Shown here in pieces: positions 57,101 through 64,000 of a stretch of 64,000 bases of DNA. Origin of the DNA: Isoetes taiwanensis (Eukaryota; Streptophyta; Lycopodiopsida; Isoetales; Isoetaceae). The notes beneath the pieces are model-generated. The model saw only the letters and a program-made list of their open reading frames with translations, did no database searches and was not told where the DNA came from. The position numbers were made by a program, and so were the translations under genes. Location of the stretch: positions 17,875,960-17,939,959 of the forward strand of contig JAJEKV010000013.1 in the NCBI GenBank assembly GCA_021234155.1, written 5' to 3'. Every line of letters begins with the position of its first letter. Positions within the stretch are counted from its first letter, which is position 1.

Positions 57101-60100
57101 GATACGCCATCTTCTCTCTCCTCAGGTCGCCACTCTGGGATTGCCTCCCCGAGATAAAGCATCAGATGTGTGTTACGGTATGTACATAATAAACATATCT
57201 TTCCATCCCACAATGCTAGAGTTCTGCCTTAAATCTCAGCCAAACTATAACCGTAGTTCTTCTAAACAAATCCATCGCTTATGTAGAGCCTTATGATGTG
57301 GCTTCTCGCCACCTATCTCTGCTAAATGGACAGGCCTAATTCTATGTTGGACTGGTATATGTTGCCTATATTTTGATAGGGTCTCTAGTCAACCATCCCT
57401 TTATGCTTTATGGTATTTCAACAGATACATACACTACATGTACCCATGGATTATGCCAATCTCGGCTGGCTATTACCTCACATGCAGCTTTTCTAAAGGC
57501 TTTCTTTCACTAAGGACCCTTTTAAGGCCCTCCATATTAACCATGCTTAAAGGTCACATCTTAAGTTATCGTTGTCAACCCGTCACTGGCTTCCTTATAA
57601 ATGAAGCTCCAGGCACTAAAACCTCTCCTCGGGTCGCCTAATGGTTCCCAATGTTTCTCGGATTCAAGTAGTGAATGCCAACATTATCCTGCTCCTTACA
57701 CTTAAGAGTTTCAAAGTCATAACCTCTAAGGGTCTATGCCTCAAGGAACGGATCCTCCCAGCTTCTACTTCAAGACCTATAATTGTTCCCTCACACTACG
57801 GTGAATCCTTAGGATATATGGACTACCGGGTTCCAGATAATCTCACCTCTTGTAACTTCTACACACCTCGGCTTCTGATTTTTTATCTGTGACTTAGAGT
57901 TCCTATGTATTGCCTCTTCTGCTACCCCTTAAACGCTATAATCCCCAAAGTCATCGCATTCCTTCTTTCTTTCCATCTGGGACGCCATGGAGCTTTTATA
58001 CATCTTTCATTCCCAAAACCAAATAAATGCTCTACCTTTATAAATACCAAGTAATTCATTGGTATCTAAAACCTTTGAGTGGCTAAGCTCATTATTTTCT
58101 CCAGTTATTCAACATCAAGCCTCCAACCATCCTCTGGATAAGCTTTTGAATGTAACATCACCGTGATAGCGTTAGACTTACTCTAGCCGGCTCTCACCAT
58201 TTAAACCCTTTTCTCATCTTCCTTAGGCACGGTGACATCTAAGATAGTCAACTCTAACCATTGATAAATTTTTGAATGCTTATCTCGATAAAATATACCT
58301 AACTCCAATATCTTCTCATGGTTCAAGCATATCATTATGCTTATTCTTTACACCTTGTCAAGTAATGTTTCACCACCCTCAGACGCTATTCTTCTATCTT
58401 TAATATGATATACATCCTAATATCACAATTAACATCTTTGATCTCCTCATTAGTGTAGTATGTAATACTACCAAATCCTTCAAACATCCTAAACCACTAA
58501 TGCTTGTTATTATGAGATATAAGTAACATGTGTGACCAACCCTAACTCTACACTCATATGTAACGCTGGATCTAGCCACCTTAGTCGCTTGTACCATATA
58601 TGCCGGTTTTCACATCACACCTTCTAGATTCCCTATAGCCTTAGGGAAGCTGCCTTGGTCCTCACGCCTAGTCATAAATTCCAAAGGGCAAATGCCAACC
58701 TAAGTTCCCTGTGGACATGTTTCATCTCTAGTATAAGAACTCTTATCTTCATTACTCTCAGATTCATATGGAATGTGAACTAAAAAGTTCTCAGATATAT
58801 CCTATCTTCTTTAGTTATGTTTTACTATTAATGGTTATATCACATATACTAACGGAAGTTACAAAGTCCGCAACACATCCTCCTTGGTGAGATGTTCATT
58901 GGGCTCTTCACCTTGTTCATAATTCGCACTTTGGTACATTCAACGGTCATTCTAAACTCTCTATATTTGAAACGTGTTTGTTTACAACAACTTTCAAACA
59001 CCTCTTGTCACCCAATTTTGTTGTGTGGGTAATATTTCTTGCCTTCCTAATGTATCATTAGTTGAAGGTCAACTTTCCTTCATAGTCTGGCTTCACCAAA
59101 GATCCAACATACCTTTGCAGCTTTTGATGGTTGCACCCTGCTCTACCACTGTCGCCTTCGACCTTTGTGTGGCTACGACGTCTAATACCTGATATTGTCC
59201 ACCAAGCACGCATCTCGATGCTCCCCGCCAGACATCAAGTGTCCATTTCCTTAATTTATATCCTTCAGAATGGTCATGCATTAGACCAACATCATTAAGC
59301 CGCATCCAAGTGACTATGTCAGCTATCTTACACACCTTGGGAACATCAATCTCTTATTTAAACGCAACGTGAGCGTAATTTCACAACTGTAGCTTATGGA
59401 TCCGCGATCCCTCCCACGATATATTATTCTTTACCTTTCCTAGAGCACATACCTCCATTCAAGTGGCAATAGCTATAAAATGTTGGCTCGACATTCTATG
59501 CCTTTCACCATCATGGTCTAAACCTACACTTCTAAAGTCATCTCCTTTCATGAGTCAGTATTTAATCCAGCTTTTCCACCTTACTATAGTACCTCTTTAA
59601 CGTGGTCTACTGTGATAATCATAAACCACTTCTCCATCGATAGAGGTGCAAAGGGCAACATATATGCCACATAGTAAATTCCATCCTCAGAATTATTAGG
59701 CCGTTGTTTCAATCACATACAACCATCACAAACCACTCCTCGAAAGTAACCATCCAAAAATAAGGGTGCATTTTGTAACACTCCTTATTCCCAACATTCA
59801 AAGACTTTTACTGGACAGAGTTTTCCAGCACCTGCTCGGGCCATCGCCATAACAGCGTCAGACAGACCGCATGTGCCATGCTTCCGCCGCGGACACCATA
59901 GTCGCGAATCGGGCCTTCGCGGATACGTGACGCATTGCATAGCCATAGCACCGCCGATACCGACCGGCGGTACCACACTACGGGCCGAATATATATATGT
60001 CTACCGCATCTGCGTCCTCAGAATATAGCAAGACCGTGATGTGATAAATTCTACTAAAACTAGCAATAGGATAAATAAGTAATTCAAATGTAAGGATATC

Positions 60101-60900
60101 GATCGCCCCGTAAATCTATAAACATAGCTAATGAATTAATAGGTGTCCTCATATAACTGTAATCTATGCTAAAAGATAGTGAGTGTAAGTGTGGAAACGT
60201 TAAAGATAATCGAAAAGGAGCAAGCTACTTAAAAACACAACATAATCAAATATAATAGAAGCAGCATAATTGCGTATGTCTTACACAAACCCTCGGTGGA
60301 ATGACGAGACTTAGATAATGTTACAACAAGGTTTATGAATAATAAAATGAAGAATTGGCTCAGAATTAATATTAAAGAGCATATAGGTCAAAATGGCAAA
60401 TACAAGATAATATATAATACTACTAAAGGGTAACTATAAATGCATCTAAACACTCAATGATATGCATATATGAGTTGTTCAAATTGTAACCAAATAGAAA
60501 ACAACAAAAATTTAGATGACCACCCAAAACCAACCGGTTAATATGATTAGGGAATGATTTTCTACTAAACAGCGCGAGGTTAATAACTCTCAGATTATAA
60601 TATAACAACAAATAGAAGTTCTTCATATCTATAATTGCCTTTAATATATAATCGGGCCACTGTATGTATAGAAAGAATGATTTCTAAAAATAGATAGATC
60701 AGAACTCTACACTACCTAATGAAACAGTTGAGACTTGACAAACCTTGGATCGCTCACTTTGACAGCCCTAACCGATGATCATCTCTCGATCTATACCTCT
60801 ACCTTCTTATATTCCGGTAATTATAACCGCAGACATTACAAGTCATTTCAAACTAATCACTTTGAACATGACAACGCCTGCGGTAACTTATAATCTCACG
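54183..60900. other. Large unassigned interior, probably LTR and decayed retroelement DNA
   Basis: The left edge should be the LTR that goes with the primer-binding site at 54168, but its far end was not found. The sequence is pyrimidine-rich on the plus strand, with no reverse transcriptase, RNase H or integrase motif readable on either strand. GACCACGATGGCTT is duplicated at 54256-54303. Short minus-strand frames (59335-59093 and 58597-58400) look protein-like but match nothing I recognise. TGTAACACTCC at 59776 resembles a gypsy LTR start. Confidence 0.4.
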
Positions 60901-60929
60901 CCATCTCTTTAAGGAGGGGGGCTTCCTTC

Positions 60930-61001
60930 CATCACATGTGTTGCCCCTCAACAAGAGTAGTCTTCATGCCGAGGACAAGATCATTTTTAAGGTGGGGAGA
61001 A
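60930..61001 (+). pseudogene. C-terminus of a plus-strand gypsy polyprotein and polypurine tract
   Basis: The last frame before the LTR reads SSLHAEDKIIFKVGRM and stops at the TGA inside TGTGACG, as in many gypsy elements whose polyprotein ends in or at the 3' LTR. AAGGTGGGGAGAA (60989-61001) is the polypurine tract that primes second-strand synthesis. Upstream integrase motifs cannot be read. Confidence 0.6.
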
Positions 61002-62661
61002 TGTGACGCTCCACATATTTACACATATTTAAGCATAAAATACATCGACTGAAATGGAATGGATTTGGAATGGAATAAATGGAATGGAAATGGAATGGAA
61101 TGGACAAAATGGAAATGGAATGGAGGGAATGGAATGGAATGGAACTGAAATCACCGCCCAAATCGGACAAGGTGTAGGGAGTTTCCAATTTGGGACACCT
61201 GGGGCCTGTTGCATCTCACTTGCCCCACCATTTGGGGCAATTGAGATGGAGGAGGAGATGTCATTTCCAACCCCCCGAGAGGCTATTCTCACCATGTTCC
61301 AAATGTAAGGACATGCACTGCAGGGATCATGGAGCTAGCTATGGTTCCTGCTTCCACTGGGGACACTCCAAATTGGGGCTTTGTGCCCCAACCGAATTAG
61401 GAGCAATTGGAGATGGAGGAGGAGAAGCAACAGCTCTTCACACGAGATGGAGTAGCCCAAGACCCATTTGACCTGCTAGTCGTAAGAGGGTTACTTTGTT
61501 GATTTACAGCATAGCCTGCGGTGTGTGTTCTCTCTCTCGCTTCCTCGCGGGTTTACCTCATAGGGCTAACCCTTGGTTGATATGGTGTATATCCTTATCT
61601 CTAGTCTCCTCGGTGACGTTTCTTTGCTGATGGTTTAATTGTTCTGCTTTGCTAGCACCCGTAGATGGGGATTACTGTGGGTAGAGACCTCTCGGTTCAT
61701 GTATTGTAGTATGCTCCCAGATAGGAAGCCCCCTCAGATATCCCATTAGATGCTGCCTCTGCGGTACAAGAGCAGACCAACGTCATAGATGCTAGCGGAT
61801 TGGCTTAGCAACTGCAGAAGGGACACGCTGGTGAAGTGGGGTGGGCGACGAAACATAAAAGGCCCCCGACTCCTTACGCTGGGCTAGGCCCGAGCAGCCG
61901 TCACGAAAGAGGGCCTGGGTATGGGTCTCGACACTCCCCTCGGTGTAGAGGTGTGACCCTTTGCGGCACCTTGCACTTTGAGTAGATTTAGGGTGAGTAA
62001 GTCGTCGGATGCGGGGTCGCTGATGCGGCACGTATTCTAGCTCACCCATGGAACCACTGCGGATCCCCGAAGCGGGGACGCTCTCACCGCCTCTACTCCA
62101 TCGGGCGCCATGAACCCCGAGTAGGTCAGAGGGTGATACCTGAGTCTGCTGCTCCCAAGGCTATAGCAAGCCATACAAGGAATCAATCTACCCCGCAAAG
62201 TGTGCACGTGGAGGGGCGGATGGAGTGGACAACCCTAGTCACGATGTTCTATGCCGCCTAATCCAAAGTTATAATGTCCGTCTGGCTGATCTCTTGGAGA
62301 CCGAGTCACCATCCTCACAAGAGTCTCGAGCTCTGGGTAGGGAAACCCATGCGTTTGGGTGTTTTCCTTAGCATTAGATGCATATTCTGCCGCTGGTATT
62401 TGGGATGGATGTGCCACCCCTTCGTGGTGGTTATTTATATATGATTTATGTTCTAAGGTTAACATTTATTCACGCTCACACGTAGGAGCCCTACGGAAGG
62501 CGTAATGAATGACCCCTCTGTGTCCTCTTTCACTTGAGCATCTTCTTCTTATAGATGGCCCGAGTTAGACGGAGGGCCCTGCTCATGGCGAGATGGTTGC
62601 CATGGGAGGGAAAGTCCCCGCATGTATACGGTCGGGGGGTCGTATATCTAGGAGCGTCACA
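61002..62661 (+). mobile_element. LTR copy 2 (1.66 kb), 3' LTR
   Basis: Starts TGTGACGCTCCACATATTT and ends GAGCGTCACA, followed by ATTTG. Immediately preceded by the polypurine tract. The first 150 bp differ from copy 1: a GGAAT-rich segment replaces about 190 bp of the other copy. TATA-like TTTATATATG at 62434. The plus-strand frames 61054-61471 are artefacts of the repeat. Confidence 0.8.
61053..61150 (+). repeat. (GGAAT)-like low-order repeat within LTR copy 2
   Basis: Words GGAATGGAAT, AATGGAATGG and GGAAATGGAATGG over about 100 bp. Absent from LTR copy 1. Confidence 0.92.
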
Positions 62662-63465
62662 ATTTGTCTTGGGATGCACAACAAGGTAATAAAAGCTTAT
62701 TATGACTCTCGATGTAGAAATTTTATTAACTTAGGCTATTCATTACACTCAAATGACTTGCCGGGTGATTCCTACAGATACATTATTGAATACTTAGCTG
62801 CTATCTTTGTGAAAAGCTTAGACAATTTAAAAATTGTGACATGTGATGGACTCTCGCTTTGAATGTTGCAATAGTTGTCAATCGTGATCACCGCCAAGGG
62901 CTCAAAAAATATTTGTAACAGTTTGGAAGAAAAAAACTAGCGTAATTATTGTCGCTATCTATGCAAGTAAGCGATTCACGCGGCCGTACACGCGCTCTTG
63001 CATTTATACTCCCGCCGGGCGGGTTCTTTGAGAGATCTTGCACTGTGGTTATATTGATTCTTGCCCTGCTGATGGGGATCAAGACAATCCAACTGGAGGA
63101 AATAAAATGACCGGTCGATATAAGCTTCCAAGGTTAAGAGATTAACTCGCTGGTTGGTGGTTTAAGCCTTGGTTTTACCAAAGATGCGTAAATTGTCCTT
63201 AAGAAGTGGCAGAATTTGTGAAATATGGCTGCCTTAACAATCTTATAACTTTATCCGCAAGAGCTGCTGAAGTAGGGCTTACCATCTCTTCGAAATGCAT
63301 AACCGACAACGCCTTTACCTCCTCGCTATCATTTACCTTTTGCAAGCAGTCGGGCCAAAACTTTCTATGGGCTTTGTACATTCTCTCGCAAAGTGGCCGC
63401 ACCACCCCACAACAATAACACCCCTTAGGCTATCCTCACATGGCATACCTTCCTTTGCCTTGCTC
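62662..63465. repeat. Post-LTR shared segment, copy 2
   Basis: Counterpart of 52157-52930. On the minus strand it ends the gag with VVGWCGHFARECTKP (CCHC knuckle), then the QKVNDSEEVKALSV-like words. Similarity to copy 1 stops near 63465-63470. Confidence 0.75.
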
Positions 63466-64000
63466 GCCGTTATATCTCGACGCTCAAAGACGCATAATGC
63501 CCCGTGACGACGGCATTGTATCGTTATCGCCACGCCAGACACGCTTTACCCGATTGACGGTAATGTACCAACATATAGCCATGGGTAGCCCTAGGGGCAA
63601 CTTGCTAAGAATGTGTATTAGTATTAATGCACGCCACTTTCCAATGTACACATTAATGTGGGCACATTATTTCCATGTAATACTCTGATGCCAAGTGGGC
63701 CATACCCATAGGTGTAAAGTAATGTGCACATTTTCCCAATGTACATTATTCACACGTGCACACATTTCCATGTGGGCACATTTGGCCACCTAGCCCTTTG
63801 GAAGGCAGTGGCCCATTACCAATTACTTCCACATGCAAAGGGGATAATTGGAACCCTAGCCACCCCTTGTCTATATAGGGCAGGGAAACCCTAACCAACC
63901 TGGCCTCTTCGATTTAGGTTTTCGTAATCCCTCGCTTTGGTCGCCTCACCAAAACCGCATCCCACTCCACCGAGCAATACGTAATGAACGAAGTACGCAA
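63466..64000 (+). promoter_or_regulatory. Promoter-like sequence at the right edge
   Basis: A run of CATGTGGGCACATT- and AATGTACATTA-type words (63635-63785), then TATA-like CTATATAGGG (63871-63880) and a C-rich leader. This suits the U3/R border of an LTR or the promoter of a gene beyond the window. No coding region inside; frame 63440-63688 overlaps the repeat and is not called. Confidence 0.4.

Noticed and set aside
54183-59770. Plus-strand gypsy pol between the two LTRs
   Set aside because: I searched by eye for catalytic reverse transcriptase, RNase H and integrase motifs on both strands and found none; only the very C-terminus near 60.95 kb fits.
60964-61308. Ser/Ile/Pro-rich and Asn/Gly/Met-rich frames near 61.1 kb
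   Set aside because: They translate the GGAAT repeat inside an LTR.

Overview
This is nuclear DNA of a land plant. Two intron-containing plant genes sit among retroelements and degenerate repeats. Clade cannot be fixed from the window. No bacterial, organellar or CRISPR signal was seen.

Layout. 1-0.6 kb: weak retroelement-like leader; 0.69-0.95 kb: near-perfect inverted repeat. 1.07-6.4 kb: a long LINE on the minus strand (coiled-coil ORF1, endonuclease, reverse transcriptase with YADD, zinc-like C-terminus), damaged by stops and by a triplicated ORF1/endonuclease junction, with GA-rich tracts at both ends. 6.8-7.5 kb: Harbinger-like transposase fragment. 9.64-12.68 kb: an intact eight-exon gene for a plant spermidine/putrescine-binding-protein-like product (707 codons, one GC-AG intron). 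14.2-15.1 kb: plus-strand LINE remnant. 15.1-17.7 kb: truncated Ty3/gypsy element whose promoter region carries a perfect four-unit heat-shock element. 17.8-18.1 kb: 94-bp tandem repeat with tRNA-like B boxes. 19.5-24.83 kb: a pentatricopeptide-repeat (PPR) gene with many phase-0 introns and one one-base frame disruption.

26.9-32.2 kb and 37.1-38.1 kb: LINE 3' fragments inserted into an AT-rich degenerate array marked by a recurring GGTCCAT box; a paralogous empty site dates and delimits one LINE insertion. 32.86-33.08 kb: long homopurine tract. 33.3-34.3 kb: leucine-rich-repeat pseudogene. 35.05-35.54 kb and 40.88-41.76 kb: GC-richer tandem repeats with hairpins. 45.5-47.8 kb: a short-unit repeat built on CCAGAAATACCATGG.

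50.4-63.5 kb: two 1.7-kb LTRs in plus orientation enclose a region that holds an antisense gypsy gag and a minus-strand primer-binding site, so it is a nested or chimeric structure. About 0.8 kb of sequence after each LTR is also shared. The last 0.5 kb looks like a promoter-bearing sequence. Genes do not form pathways with each other here; the main story is layered transposon insertion around two host genes.
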